41,891 nt of DNA from contig BMAT01005716.1 in assembly GCA_019649035.1 (NCBI GenBank), forward strand, positions 37,306-79,196, given 5' to 3'. A program made the position numbers and the translations under genes. Under the pieces are notes generated by a model. The model ran no database searches and was not told the DNA's origin. It worked only from the letters and a program-made list of their open reading frames with translations. Origin of the DNA: Elysia marginata. Lineage: Eukaryota; Mollusca; Gastropoda; Plakobranchidae. Each line of letters starts with the position of its first letter. Within the stretch, counting starts at the first letter, position 1. Positions 1 through 11,470 of the stretch are shown here, in pieces.

Positions 1-289
1 GAAAGGTACTTATGCTCTTACATATAATGTTGCTTATCAAGAGGCACTACGGCATTTAACTTATTTACGTCGAAATCTTTGCAAGGATTCTTTAAACCAC
101 TCCGGAAATTCTAAGTCTATTCTTAAAAGCGCATTTGGGAAAGGGGGGGGGTGAAATTGACGTATAGTACGAGAGTTGAATGTTTTGTCTGTCACGTGCA
201 CTATCCTTCACCGCCTACCTATATTTCTAAAACACTCAGAGATTCTCACTGTGTCGGTCTGTATATATGTTTCAATAGTTTTTCGCTTT

Positions 290-495
290 ATGTCTCCCGT
301 TCTCTTTCTGTCTCTCTTTGTGTATCTCTCTTTCTCTCACTCTCCCCATCTACCTTCTATCTATAAACTAATCACTTTACATATCTGGTCTTTTATATAG
401 TTATTTTTAATTTTTCTATATCTCTTTGTCTTCGATATTTCTATTAACCCGTCTCTTTTTTCTCTCCGAATCCCTCAGCCTGTCTGTTTCTCTCT
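290..495 (+). repeat. CT-rich low-complexity tract
   Basis: TCTCTTTCTGTCTCTC-type sequence gives chance Ser/Leu-rich frames on the plus strand. Confidence 0.8.
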
Positions 496-534
496 ATTTT
501 AAGATTTCTAAGGTACGAAATTACCAGCGGAGAG

Positions 535-720
535 AAGTACGCTTCAAGTGGAAATGTTCGATATATGTCTGCCGTCAGTACGACTCGAAACTTCGTTGGC
601 ATCCACCGCCTTGCCATTTAGAGAAACATAGCTTGTGCGACGTTGCCACAACGCTTCTCTGAAAAAGAAGTTCCATGGCAAAGGTCCTTGCTTCGCCTCT
701 CTAAACGACTTGTTAAGTAA
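535..720 (-). repeat. GGCGACATGG-type dispersed repeat, inverted copy
   Basis: The plus strand reads the reverse complement of the family: GGAAATGTTCGATATATGTC, a GTACGACTCGAAACTTC segment, and AAGGTCCTTGCTTCGCCTCTC. It is similar to 27530-27700. Confidence 0.55.
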
Positions 721-827
721 TGAGGGAAGATCCACATCTCTACATTTATGATTTATAATAATATTCGCTAGATGTTACCGTTTGTTTTCTGTGTTTGTTT
801 GGTGCGCGTCAGATTTCAGTGGTACGA

Positions 828-1190
828 TTTGGAGAGGCTAAGCAAGGACCATAGTCATAAAACTTTTAAGAAGCATAGTGGCGACATGGTATAGGCTATG
901 TTTACCTAAGGCAGAGTTTACATGATGGGTCCTTTTTGTGTGTATTTTTTGCGCATCAGATTTTTATGTTTACGCGTTTCTAACTACCGCATGGAAAATG
1001 TGCAGTTAGAGCGTAAACCAAGAGTGTTTCAACGAAGTAGATTTACACTCTAAATAATCACCGCATGCAACTGGAGTGTTGCAACGAGTCTAATTTCCTT
1101 ACCAAACCTGGCAAGGCCGTGGATGCCGACGTTACTATGAGTCGAAGGTTCAAATCATACTAAAAGCAGACATTTTCGACATTTCAACTT
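828..1190 (+). repeat. GGCGACATGG-type dispersed repeat, copy
   Basis: Shares AGAGGCTAAGCAAGGACC, AAGAAGCATAGTGGCGACAT and GAGTCGAAGGTTCAAATCAT with copies near 4425-4500, 11245-11470, 11990-12225 and 12405-12590. The two conserved blocks sit like box A and box B, so this may be another decayed tRNA-derived SINE. Confidence 0.6.
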
Positions 1191-1349
1191 AAAAGCCTAC
1201 TTCTCCCCGCTGCATATTTGATACCTTTAAAATGTTAAATCAGAGACAGACCGTTTTAGGCACTTCTTTCTTTAAGCCAAATCGTATTATGGAGTTTGTC
1301 GGAGGAGTGTCGATCTGCTCTTTAAAATAAAGGGGAAGAGTGTTTTATA

Positions 1350-1646
1350 CAGCGTTTAATCCACTAAATACTTTGTGATTTCATTGGGTTCCCACACAGA
1401 TTATAACAAGCAAATAATCTTCTGAACTCACAGAACAACAGCTATTAATTTAAAGCGCTTCACTATAGCATGCTGACAAGATCTTTCAATGCCCAGAGTT
1501 GCGTACTCATTTTTATGCGTGAGTGCGGCTAAAAATGTGTGTAAATAGACTTTCTTAAGGACTATACGTCGACCTGCAGAAAGTAGGACTCGACCACTGG
1601 ACCTCGAGTTCCGAAAGCCGAGTGCCTACCACTAGACCTCAACGCA
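1350..1646 (-). mobile_element. tRNA-derived SINE, family 3, copy 1
   Basis: Reverse complement of the 21394-21703 type: a TAGTGGTAGGCACTCGG-like head at the right, then TGTGTAAATAGACTTTC, GATCTTTCAATGCCC and an AAAGCGCTT-like body to the left. Diverged. Confidence 0.7.
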
Positions 1647-1649
1647 TCA

Positions 1650-3269
1650 CAAATTATTATGTTAATTATATGCGCCATACACATATCACGAAAGAGGGTG
1701 GAAAGCTGTGGCAAACTAGTTTAACTAATGACTGAGGCCAACTTTTTGAAGAACTTCAAATTGGTCTCGTGAGCGAGGTAAGTTTGCGAGTGCTCAGGAG
1801 ACTATTCTGATGTTAGTCTTCTATTTTATCTTCTAATCTTTCTTTATCTCTTAGCCTATTTATCTTTTATGTGTCATAGGTCTAGTGGGAATATAGCATC
1901 GACCTTATTTCGCCATTACACCAGGATGGCGACTTGCCAAAAACAGTAAAAACAGCAATGCACATTGTATCAGGTTGTGCATTATCGTAAAGGCTGTTTA
2001 TTGGTATCCAGACATGTTTTGCATATTTATTGTACATATTTAGTGCAGTTTGTCTCTTGGGAATGAGAACAGAGCACAAAATTAGCGTGTTTGGCCGCAA
2101 GCAATGGACTTCAAAGAGAAAGTTTTCAAACAGGAACGATAACTCGCACTTTAATCTCATTCCCAATTGCTGTCTTTTACTTTTCTTTTCAAATCAACGT
2201 CTACATTAATTCTCTTGCAACGAGCTCATATGAGCTAGATGTCGCAATTTTCATAATAATTATAGGGCAACCAAAGCGTTATTCATTTAAACAAAGCATT
2301 TTTCTGAACATCCAAAACGTTACTATTTTCAGAACTCTATAAATTATATATTTTGGGAAAGATAATAGAACTCATTTTACTTTAAAAACAATAAAGAAAA
2401 AGATGAAACAATAGAATTTTAAACGGTGTTTCCTAAAACTAGGACTCCCTATATCCGACTCATTTTGACTCGTCGCGAGAAAAATTCGCTTGGTAAGAGT
2501 CAAAGGGTTTCATGTCCGACTTAAATCCTTTGAAGATAAACCCTTTTGACTCTAAGCCCGTGCAATGTATTTCTCATGCTCAGATTTGTCCTATTCAATT
2601 TTTCATCGCAGCCGTGTTGTGGGCATCACGTGACATGCTGCAAGGCCTTTATTTGTATTTAATGTCATTTTGCGTCACGCATTTTTGTTGTTAGATTGAT
2701 AGAAGTTGATTATCTAGTAGTGTTATCAGTCTGACACTATTGGTGCTAGGCCACTTTCAGTACCAGATGGGTAACTTCAAAACTGATAATCGTTTAGGCT
2801 ATCGAACGATTGTATGATAAGCAGTTTCTATCTCGTTTTTTTAAATTGGTCAGATTTGATAACTAGATCAAAACAAATAATAGATAGCTTTGAATAAAGA
2901 GCTATCAGCGATTAAATACTTTTAGTGGAGTTTTAAAGCTAAATTGGTATGTCAAATGAGGCCACAAGCTATGTAGATATTAATATTGTGTGAAAAAAAC
3001 ATCATAAAGCTCCTGTTAATTTCTATCAGCCTTAACCAGGTCAGGGAAGTCTGAACATGGCACAACACAGGGTATAAATTTATCTCAAAGTAGAAAAAAA
3101 CTTAACCACTATACTCATGAGCTTCAGTGTCGATCTATATCATAATGTAGAGCTAAAACCAGCACTAGAACTGTATGAGAAATCTATAGATCTATGTTGT
3201 TTGTTATCTTCTTTATTAAAGAATTTCAAAAAAGTATTTTTCATAAGTGAAAGTTAGATTACCAAAATA
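1650..3269. other. No gene recognised
   Basis: AT-rich sequence. Frames around 1882-2342 lack coding bias and splice support. A small inverted repeat (AGTCAAAGGGTTT near 2500 and AAACCCTTTTGACT near 2540) could form a hairpin. Confidence 0.6.
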
Positions 3270-3360
3270 AAAAGGCTTACATTTAAATCTAGATCTAGAT
3301 TTAAAAAAAAAAGGTTTGCGTGTAGGTCTAGATTAGATCTAGATCTAGATATAAAGTTCA
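3270..3360. repeat. TCTAGA-rich palindromic tract
   Basis: Multiple overlapping TAGATCTAGATCTAGA units, with an A run between them. Similar TCTAGAT-rich sequence occurs at 5780-5880 and 35400-35480. Confidence 0.7.
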
Positions 3361-3480
3361 AACTAGGTCACATCGCTGGTTAAAGAGAAGAGAGGATGAG
3401 AGTAGAGAAAGGATATTAGAAAGGTCTTAGGACGTAAGCAAAAGTGCTCAGTGCTCATTTGTTAAATAGCCGCGTATAAA

Positions 3481-4130
3481 GGCCAGTAACGCACTGCGGT
3501 TCGACAGTCCTGTCACGGGTCCGAAACACAGGAGTTGTATAGAGTGCTACCGCACTGAGTGGGACAGGACAGTTCTGTCGCACCGTGTCCCAAGCAATTT
3601 TTGATTTAGTGCAAATTCGATGGGACGCAACTGTCCCGGTCCCACTTGATAGCGCCTCTTGTCAACACCTTTGAAATTTCTTACGGAGGGTTGTGCAAAG
3701 CATTATTTTTTTGTTCTGTTCCTTCAGTTATTGCATTTAAGTCACTCAGAGGTGAACGTTCTTTCCCAACTTATCTCTTTGCAATTTCCTAGAACTTTCT
3801 ATTCTGTCCCACTACAGATGCTGATCCAAATTGGGGTGAAAGATTTATTCGTGCCATTGATATGAAACTCTTCTGCACGATAAATCGGGCAGGGATATTG
3901 CAACAGAGACGTTCATTGCAAGACGTTTTTTTTCTAGCACGAAATAACAAAGCGCAAACATCTATCTTGGCGAATGCAATGTCGTGCGATCGCGCACACC
4001 AGTTCTAATTACGTAGGTGCATGGAGCTCGTCCTCTGGGGTTGTCACAGTGAGGTTGTGCGCAGGAAAAATTTAGCGCGAGGCATGACAGACTTGCCCCA
4101 AGGCGGTTTTGTCGTAGTGCGATACTGGCC
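3481..4130. mobile_element. Candidate non-autonomous TIR DNA transposon (650 bp)
   Basis: The left end GGCCAGTAACGCACTGCG and the reverse complement of the right end, GGCCAGTATCGCACTACG, agree at 16 of 18 positions. Flanks are TAAA and TAAT, near to but not exactly a 3-bp TAA target duplication as in PIF/Harbinger elements. Inside are further G/C-rich inverted blocks (GTGGGACAGGACAG; CAACTGTCCCGGTCCCAC) and no transposase frame. Confidence 0.6.
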
Positions 4131-4424
4131 TAATTCCACCGCTTATCGTTATTTTCTTTCAGGATAGCCTATAATGATTTGAGGTCTCTAGGCTAAATAT
4201 GGGCATCACGATACGGATGGTAGATGTAAATTCATTATAAACAAATCTTCTTAGAGAGCAGTCATTGCGTCTTCTACAGAACTCTAAAAAAGTGAAGATG
4301 ACCTACAGCCGAAACTACGCAATTAAACGTCAAGTTTATGTTGAAAGGTTAAGTATTGTTGAAGCCTTGATGTTTTATGCTTGGCGAAATTGAACAATAG
4401 CTGCAGAAAAAAGGTAGTCTGGTT

Positions 4425-4500
4425 CAATAATTTTGTTCTAAGAAGCGTAGCGGCGACATGGATAGGCAGCTTTCGGCCATATTATCTTATAGCTACTCCA
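4425..4500 (+). repeat. GGCGACATGG-type dispersed repeat, fragment
   Basis: Short fragment with AAGAAGCGTAGCGGCGACAT followed by TTTTCGGCCAT-like sequence. Confidence 0.5.
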
Positions 4501-4599
4501 ATGCACTGCTAATCGCATACCATAAATCTTATACTTCAATCATTAGGTCCATTGTATACATGTACTCCAAATGCTTTGTCCATTATATTTTCTCCTATT

Positions 4600-4690
4600 A
4601 AAGAGAGAGAGAGACAGAGAAGGAGAGAGAGATTGATAGAGACAGACAGGGATAAACAGATAGAAAGAGAGAGACAGAGAAAGGGACGGA
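4600..4690 (+). repeat. GA-rich simple repeat
   Basis: AGAGAGAGAGACAGAGA-type units with drift. Confidence 0.85.
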
Positions 4691-5639
4691 ACAGTAGAAA
4701 ATAGGCTGATAGATACAGACGTTCAAAATCAAAGAAAAGAGATCTAAATCTACGAAGACTTGGGGCGGTAAAATAGATTTGCGTATAGAAACCGAGGCTT
4801 CTTTTTTGTACCTCTTACCAAGTGTAGGCCTCGGCTTATTTTATACAAACATTATAAGTGAAATTGTAAAACAACTAAATACACATATTACACAGTCAAT
4901 AAACAAAACAAGCTCTTTGCTGACCAACCATCGACAATCATTAAACTTTCTTCTCTTTAGCCTGTTTTCTTTAGTTGGCTATTTTTAACTAGGAATAATT
5001 ATGTTTTAATGTTGTTGTTTCTTCTGAATAAGAGGTCATGGAGGTAATAAAACAATGTAACTACATTAACAGAAACATCCGAAAATAACTTTTTTTATTC
5101 GTCAGCTGTATTTCAACATCAAGAGCACATCTACTTAATAATTATTATCCAATGACCTGTCATGAATTTACTATGCGTCACATAAGATAAATTATAGTGA
5201 GGGAGAAAAATAGTATTTTATTTTGAAATTATTTGTGTTTCATCGACTTTGAAATCTAGGTAAAGAAAATTAATTTTGCTCGAACTCTGTACTGTAATGA
5301 ACTGAATAAATGGTGAAACTCTGATTACTTTTTTTAATAATCACAGAATACAATCTTAAACAACAATACTTTTGTAGCAAAAACTTGAAACACTTTGATG
5401 TCTTACCACCGATCGTAATGCACATGTATTATAATAGGCAAAAAATCCCTTAAAAATAAGGATTTATACAAGAAGCATAGTCGTTTATCTTGGCAAACAG
5501 TCCAATGCATTAAGGGCCTATTCTTATTTTTGTAGCCTTTTTTGCCGAATTTTAAAAGATACAGTTAAAACTTAAGTAATGCCTTTAGAGTGTTGCTGTG
5601 CTCTGCCACACCGCAGTAAATAAGTTTAAAAATAGCCTT

Positions 5640-6010
5640 CATTTTCAAAAATGGAAGTGAACTTGACATGCAGAACTAGGCCGCCCTAAGGTAAAACGAA
5701 AAACATGAGAGACAGAGCCTATGGAAGAAAAATGGCGCCCAAAACATAGGCCAGATGTAGACCTACTCACAATAATATCCCCTAGATCTAGCTCTTTCAT
5801 CCTAGTTCACCTGGGTTGACATCTATATCTAAATCAAATTCTTTGAAACTTCATCTAGAGTTTACATCTAGATGTCACCTAGATTCTACAGAATTCAATA
5901 AACTAAGTTATGAAGCGGGCGCAACTATGATTGATACCATTTTTTCGAAGTCTGTACAATGTGTCCTAAATATAAGGCTAATTGTTCCGATTACCCACCA
6001 TAGAAGTCTA
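5640..6010 (+). repeat. Dispersed repeat with TCTAGAT segments, copy 1
   Basis: Shares with 23020-23380 AGAGCCTATGGAAGAAAAATGG-like, ACATCTAGATG-like and CAGAATTCAATAAACTAAG-like blocks in order. No coding signal. Confidence 0.6.
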
Positions 6011-6519
6011 ACGTAAACCTGTTACATGTGACCTGTATAAGCCGCTGGTTTACTGAAACTGATATGTAGTGGTTTCCTGTGCCGATGTTGTTTTTTTTTG
6101 GAATGGATCGCGCTCATAGTAAATGTTGCGCCAGTAACAGCAGTAAAATATTCGATTGATATTCTCCTTGTGTCGTATGTTTTAAACATTTGAGTCCTGA
6201 CCTCCTGATTTTTAACGACCCTATAACTGACCTCCTGAGTTAAAAACGTAGTTATTGGGTTGTCACAGGCCATCGAAATCATCAAAATTTTGTTAGTACT
6301 TCCGAAACAAAGCTGTTTTACATGGACGTTTAGTGCTTTCAGTTCCGAGCTCGGGTTGACTCCGTATCATTGTAAACTTTGTTCAGTTTATAAACGAAAA
6401 ATGCTCTATTCAACAAAACATGTGTGCAAATATGCTTCAGTTTACGTCTGCACTGTTAGCAGTTTACGATATATATTTTACGCTTTCGAATCTAGGAATC
6501 TTCCTGCCTGCTTTGATAT

Positions 6520-6525
6520 TTTATT
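6520..6525 (-). promoter_or_regulatory. Candidate poly(A) signal of the NRF-6-like gene
   Basis: The minus strand reads AATAAA here, about 160 nt downstream of the stop codon at 6684. This is a sensible 3' UTR length and the nearest canonical hexamer. Use is inferred. Confidence 0.45.
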
Positions 6526-6683
6526 TTCTATATCAAAAGTAGTTTTTTATGAAGCAGAAAAAACGTTAATTTTTTTCTTTTGTCAATGTAGCACTATATA
6601 AAACCTTAGACAAAATGACCCAAGTCTTCACATTACTTCGCATAATAAATCAGGAATTCAAAATCAAACTTAAAAGTTCTTTT

Positions 6684-9038
6684 TTACTGCCTTTTCTTAG
6701 GCAAAAGCACTCTCTCCAAGGCAAGTCCTGGGGCCTCAAAGAATAGAGAAATAACCACCGCCAAAGAGTAGCTCGCCATCATCGCAACGAGATACAAGTG
6801 CACGATGGACCAGTCGTCCATTGATATGGCTGCCCTCGAAGTAGAGCCCAACACGAAGAGGAGAATCATGTGGATAAGGTAGACCACATAGGTCAGCCTA
6901 GCCAATGGTGTCCAGATGGTCCAAGACAGGAAAGAGTTGATTAGTCCGCCGTATCCGTGGTGGCAGGTGAAGATGACCCAGGCCACTGCCAGCCCCCAGG
7001 CGATTCGCGCAAAGGCCGTGTAGAAAGCCGCCAACTGGATGGTCATGCCTGGGCCAGTGTAGTAGTCCTTCAGACCGTACACAATTAGCACGCCAACGAC
7101 TATAGAGGCAGCCCAACCAGCGACCACCACTGCCCGGTGCATCCTGACAGTTTGATCCTTGACGCGGTGCATGACGAACCCAGTCATCACGCCGACAAGG
7201 TAGGATCCCATGCGGCAGTACGGCGAGATGTAGATATCGTAGTTTTCATCGCCCAGCTTCTTGGGGTTGCCGACCAGGTGTGCTCTGCCAGCGGGGTAGT
7301 GTCGGGTCACAACCAAAACAATCGGCGTTACGGTGGTCATCAGAAAAAACAAAACAGCGACGAGATAGCCCAGCCTTGGCCGGTGATACAACGGAATGAG
7401 TAACAGTGGACTTACGGCGTAAAACTGCATGTCGACGGCCAGATACCAAGCCCAACTGCCACAGTAATGCGGCTTGAACTTGACCAGATTCTGGACGTAA
7501 AGTAGATTACCCCACCAGTTGTGCTGGCAGTTGGGATCTTGCTCAAACCCGTCTCTCTGTGGCAGTAGAGGCCCGTCAACAAGGTAGGGGATGCAGGCTA
7601 AGTAAATCCCAAAAGTGATCATGTACACTGGCGTCAGGCGCAGGTAGCGGTGAACGTAAAATTTCAACCAGTTAACTTTACCTCTGGTTTTCTTCATTTG
7701 ATTCAAGGTTGCGTAAGTAAGGAGTAGGCCGCTCATAACGAAAAATGTGTCTACTGAAAATGTTGCATTTATGACTACTTGAAATGAATACCGTTTTAGC
7801 GCTTTCTGGGCAAAGGCACCTACGTTGTTTGCTGCTGTAAACATAAAGAGGCAAGTATGACCGAGAATCACCCAGTTGATACTGATGACCCGTAGCCCGT
7901 TTAAACAAGTTAGCGTTCCGGGCGGTTGTTTGAAGTTGAGCAGTTTCTCAGCATTGGTGTAGATAGAGAAAGCCATGAAGATTCTCACAGCCAAGGACTG
8001 CCTATCTGGTTGACCTTCTACCTTTGTTGGTGCAGGGTTCCTGTTTACAGATAATGACTCTGTGTCACTGTTGACCCGAAACATTTCGTCCTCTATGGGT
8101 CTTATAATTGGTCTGGCTGTCCAATCTCTATTCATCTCTTTATCTGAATCCTCACTCTTGTCTTTGCTTTGTCGCCATTTTGGGACCTGAACCAACATTA
8201 TGTCTAGGACTGTTCCTATTACCACTAGAAATACGATCACACCGACCAACGTGAACATACCGATAGCTCGCGGAGTCCACGGGAAGTGTCGAATGTTGCA
8301 GGTCATAGTTTCAAACGCTAACTGGGTAATTTTGTAGCGCTTTAGAGCTAGGTTAGAGATTTGCAAAGCGTCTTTTTCAGAACAGGAGTCCGGTATACAG
8401 ACAGCCCATTTGTGATTGAATCCATCTTTAGGGATTGGGTGTAGGTTTATGCTGTATTGCCCCACGCAGTACTGGCCTAAGAACTGTCTTTCCTTAGCAA
8501 CTGGAAACACTGATTTATATTTAGCAGTGACCGCTCTGCATTCATCAAAGTCGCCTATAAAAGTGAAACTTCCGGAAAGAAGTCCAGCTCCGGGTTTTCC
8601 TGTGGCGTCTGCCATGCGCAGCGCCCACTCCGCCCCGGCCGATAGGTTCAACTTGATGTGTTGAATGTAAGCTAACATATCAGCCATACATTCCGGCCCT
8701 ATATCGTTGCCGACGAACGTGTTTCGAGCCATGTCAGCAGCGGCAGCAGCAGAGCTCTGAAGAGCCATTTCACTCTTATACTTGAGATCCGAATTGCTTT
8801 CGTTGTGGGGGTGGATTTTCTGTATCTCAAAATTTTTGCCCAGTACAGATAGAAAATTGTGTTTGTCCACGTGTTCCAAATTGCTCATTAGAATTTTTGC
8901 CATCAAGTCCTGTGTACGAGCAATGGTAGGAAGTTGATTCAACATTGCAATGTGGTTATCGTATTTCAGCTGAGATCTCCCAAGACCTAGCAAGCCGCTG
9001 AGGACAACCAGTCCAAGCATAAAACGTGAAATTTCCAT
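6684..9038 (-). CDS. Nose resistant to fluoxetine 6-like membrane acyltransferase (784 aa, intronless)
   Basis: Single uninterrupted frame from an ATG at 9036-9038 to a stop at 6684. Residues 1-22 form a signal peptide (hydrophobic core VVLSGLLGLG). Residues about 112-250 match the NRF domain: ECMADMLAY, GDFDECRAV, YCVGQYSI and CIPDSCSEKD supply the conserved cysteines. A membrane segment lies at about 257-285, followed by a polar linker to about 350. From about 375 the acyltransferase-3 domain begins with CLNGLRVISINWVILGHT, where the GH histidine is the expected catalytic position; VDTFFVMSGLLLTY and roughly ten further hydrophobic helices reach residue 770. Members of the family in nematodes affect yolk and lipid transport and drug uptake; the substrate here is unknown. 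The chain is complete and of normal length. It lacks introns, unlike genes A and B. A good poly(A) signal lies about 160 nt past the stop. Family assignment is secure, the exact paralogue is not. Confidence 0.93.
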   Translation of the reverse strand: MEISRFMLGLVVLSGLLGLGRSQLKYDNHIAMLNQLPTIARTQDLMAKILMSNLEHVDKHNFLSVLGKNFEIQKIHPHNESNSDLKYKSEMALQSSAAAAADMARNTFVGNDIGPECMADMLAYIQHIKLNLSAGAEWALRMADATGKPGAGLLSGSFTFIGDFDECRAVTAKYKSVFPVAKERQFLGQYCVGQYSINLHPIPKDGFNHKWAVCIPDSCSEKDALQISNLALKRYKITQLAFETMTCNIRHFPWTPRAIGMFTLVGVIVFLVVIGTVLDIMLVQVPKWRQSKDKSEDSDKEMNRDWTARPIIRPIEDEMFRVNSDTESLSVNRNPAPTKVEGQPDRQSLAVRIFMAFSIYTNAEKLLNFKQPPGTLTCLNGLRVISINWVILGHTCLFMFTAANNVGAFAQKALKRYSFQVVINATFSVDTFFVMSGLLLTYATLNQMKKTRGKVNWLKFYVHRYLRLTPVYMITFGIYLACIPYLVDGPLLPQRDGFEQDPNCQHNWWGNLLYVQNLVKFKPHYCGSWAWYLAVDMQFYAVSPLLLIPLYHRPRLGYLVAVLFFLMTTVTPIVLVVTRHYPAGRAHLVGNPKKLGDENYDIYISPYCRMGSYLVGVMTGFVMHRVKDQTVRMHRAVVVAGWAASIVVGVLIVYGLKDYYTGPGMTIQLAAFYTAFARIAWGLAVAWVIFTCHHGYGGLINSFLSWTIWTPLARLTYVVYLIHMILLFVLGSTSRAAISMDDWSIVHLYLVAMMASYSLAVVISLFFEAPGLALERVLLPKKRQ

Positions 9039-10805
9039 TGTGTCTGTTAAAGCAACGTCTGGAACAGATACAAAGTCTCAAGTCTTTCTGGAGCAGACAA
9101 TTTTGCAAGTCTACCCGGGATCTTACTCTGCAGTCTTTTCTTTAACTTATTTCTTCTAAGCTATTCGCAAACTTGGATACTTTTTTCCCTGAAAAGATAA
9201 TATGGATAGAATCACGACTACATTTGAAGCCTGGTAAGTCAATGCAGGTAAGGCTGTGTGAGAGAGAGAAAGCTCAGCGCCGATCTGATTACCTGAAAAA
9301 AAAAGAGAAAAGCTGTTTACTTTGGAAGCAGCTGGGAGTTAATACCAATTTATATTATGTAGCAAGTTGTTTGACTTTCAGTTGAGTTGGCAAGCGGTAG
9401 TGATAATTCAATAAGGAAATTAAAACGAGATATGCGTGCTGACTTATACGCCAAATGTATATGTCTCGGAATCCAGTGCGAATGAGTTAGAAGTCGGATA
9501 TTCGAGGGTTTTTTAGATGTTTGAAATGAACAAAATTTTTTTTAATATCTTTCCACAAAATAGAGTGACAGTTCTATTTTTTTTTTTGACGTTGGAGAGC
9601 TTAAAAAATGACTTGTTTAAATCAGCAATGCCCTTGAAGCTGAAAATTCCGACATCCGACTCATTTTCCCTGGATGCAAGAAATATAGTCCAAACTATTT
9701 ACATTATCATTCAAAAACCTTACAGAGACTCTAAGTTTCCAACAACTCAGTCAACGACAAAGAGGTGTTACAGAATTTACGATAGAAAAAAATATTGGCA
9801 AATTTAACGTCAATGAAGAATGTATCAGCTCCTGGATCTAACAGCATTCCAGGTCAGTTTTATAAAGTATTCTTGTCGGAAGAGAAAGATAAATTTGTAA
9901 AAGCATTCTTCTATAGTCAAGTAAATAAATAAGCTTTATCTTACGCAAAGACAAGGCACCTTTGCCTTACTACATGAGGGTAAAGAATTGTCCAAAAATT
10001 TACTAGAGAACAAAAAACCAATTTGCCTAACAAACGCAAAACATTATTTTTTTTTCGAAAGCATTAGGCCGACATCGTTATTACCAAAAACTGTTATTAA
10101 AGAAAACCAAACAAGTTCTTTAAAAGGACAGACAGACAGACAGAGAATGAAACAAGGTAAAGAGATCGGTGTCCAGACAAACAATCGATTAACAAGAATA
10201 AAGCACCAGGCTCTTAGAATGACTGTATGTATTGTTTGAAATTAAGTTACATGGACAAAATCCGTTGTTGAGCGAATGGTTAATGAACTACTGGTATGCA
10301 AATGTATACTCACTTGACCGATGAGTAAAAATGAAAGAAATGTTTCAACACATTGTTATATATTTTAATAAAACTTACCTCAGTTGCATAAGTTTGGATT
10401 CCAGTTGTTTAGAAATGCCGGTCCCTATATAATAAAGTACCTATTGTGATTTGAGTCAGGTTTGATTTCTAGGGGATCCTTGAAAAAGAATACTAAATTA
10501 TACTAACTTAAAGCATCTTACTCTTAGTAACTTTTTTTCTGGTTATGTTACTACCCCCTAGGAGACAAGGCGATGATAGACCTTACAATATCCTCCAAAG
10601 ACCAGAAAAATAAAACATCAGCTTATATAAAAGTATTCCTATCTATTGTTGATGTTGAAAGTATTTAAATCTGGGCTTTACATAACAATGCTATAGGCCT
10701 ACCTCGCTATTTATATATTTTTTTCATCTACATTTGAACCTTTGATGGACAAAGGTTAGGGATCTTATCGGTCTTGTGATACAACCCACTGGATCGATTT
10801 ATCAT
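9039..10805. other. Upstream region of the NRF-6-like gene, no gene recognised
   Basis: AT-rich with chance frames only. The promoter of the NRF-6-like gene should lie at the left end, but I see no convincing TATA or initiator, and a 5' UTR intron cannot be excluded. Confidence 0.55.
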
Positions 10806-10970
10806 GAGAGACCTTGAGCGCCAACGACGATAACGTATGACGTAATAACACCCATGGGTAGCGGGGGGGGGGGGGGGNNCGATTGGCTGACGGATCCCGC
10901 TAGCCCATCAGCCGTCTTGGATTCCCTCCACTATGGGCTTCGTCCTCCTGAGCGGGTCCGTGGTGCCTAA
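10806..10970 (-). mobile_element. MITE-like repeat copy 1
   Basis: The reverse complement of this stretch matches 33996-34167: GACCCGCTCAGGAGGACGA, GGCTGATGGGCTAGCGGG, CCGTCAGCCAAT and TATTACGTCATACG occur in the same order. It holds an inverted GGCTGACGG/CCCATCAGCC core and a poly-G run ending in NN. Confidence 0.75.
10878..10879. other. Two unresolved bases after a poly-G tract
   Basis: NN follows a G run of 15 within a MITE-like copy; base calling probably failed in the homopolymer. Confidence 1.
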
Positions 10971-11244
10971 AATCTATTGTCATGGTAGATATTCATTCCA
11001 CGAGATGCATTAAGATACACCAAAAGGAGATTTTTTTTTCAAAACTAGGCAAATTAGTTTTTTTAAACATTTTCTGCTTGGTAACCTTTAAAAGCACACT
11101 ACTTCTTCATGACAAATGCAGATAGGTCATTTTGTCGGTGGCTTATAGAAGCTTCGGCACCCTTCAACCGTTCATACCTTAAATTAACATTTTTTTTATC
11201 TTCCCGTTTAAGTTATGAAGTCTGGTTTGGATCTTAGCAAGTCA

Positions 11245-11470
11245 CTTAGAGAGGGTAAGCAAAGACGGTCGCTATGAAACTTCTGTTTTAAGAACCATAA
11301 TGGCGACATAGCATAAGAGCTCTGTGTGTTTTTTTGACTGGAAGTGGAAAGGCGGCGGGTGACGACAGTACTGCAAAATAAGTCGAAAATGCGAAACTCA
11401 GCCTAAGCAAGCATATTTACACTCTGGCAACCATTACTGACAGCACAATGGCTGCCCCTACTATTGATTT
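11245..11470 (+). repeat. GGCGACATGG-type dispersed repeat, copy
   Basis: Contains AGAGAGGGTAAGCAAAGACG, AATGGCGACATAGCATAAG and TACTGCAAAATAAGTCGAAA in family order, followed by GCACAATGGCTGCCCCTACT, which recurs near 12220. Confidence 0.6.

Larger units (their letters stand above)
4131..5639. other. No gene recognised
   Basis: AT-rich, with a GA repeat and one decayed repeat fragment. The frame at 4779-4988 has no homology that I recognise. Confidence 0.6.
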
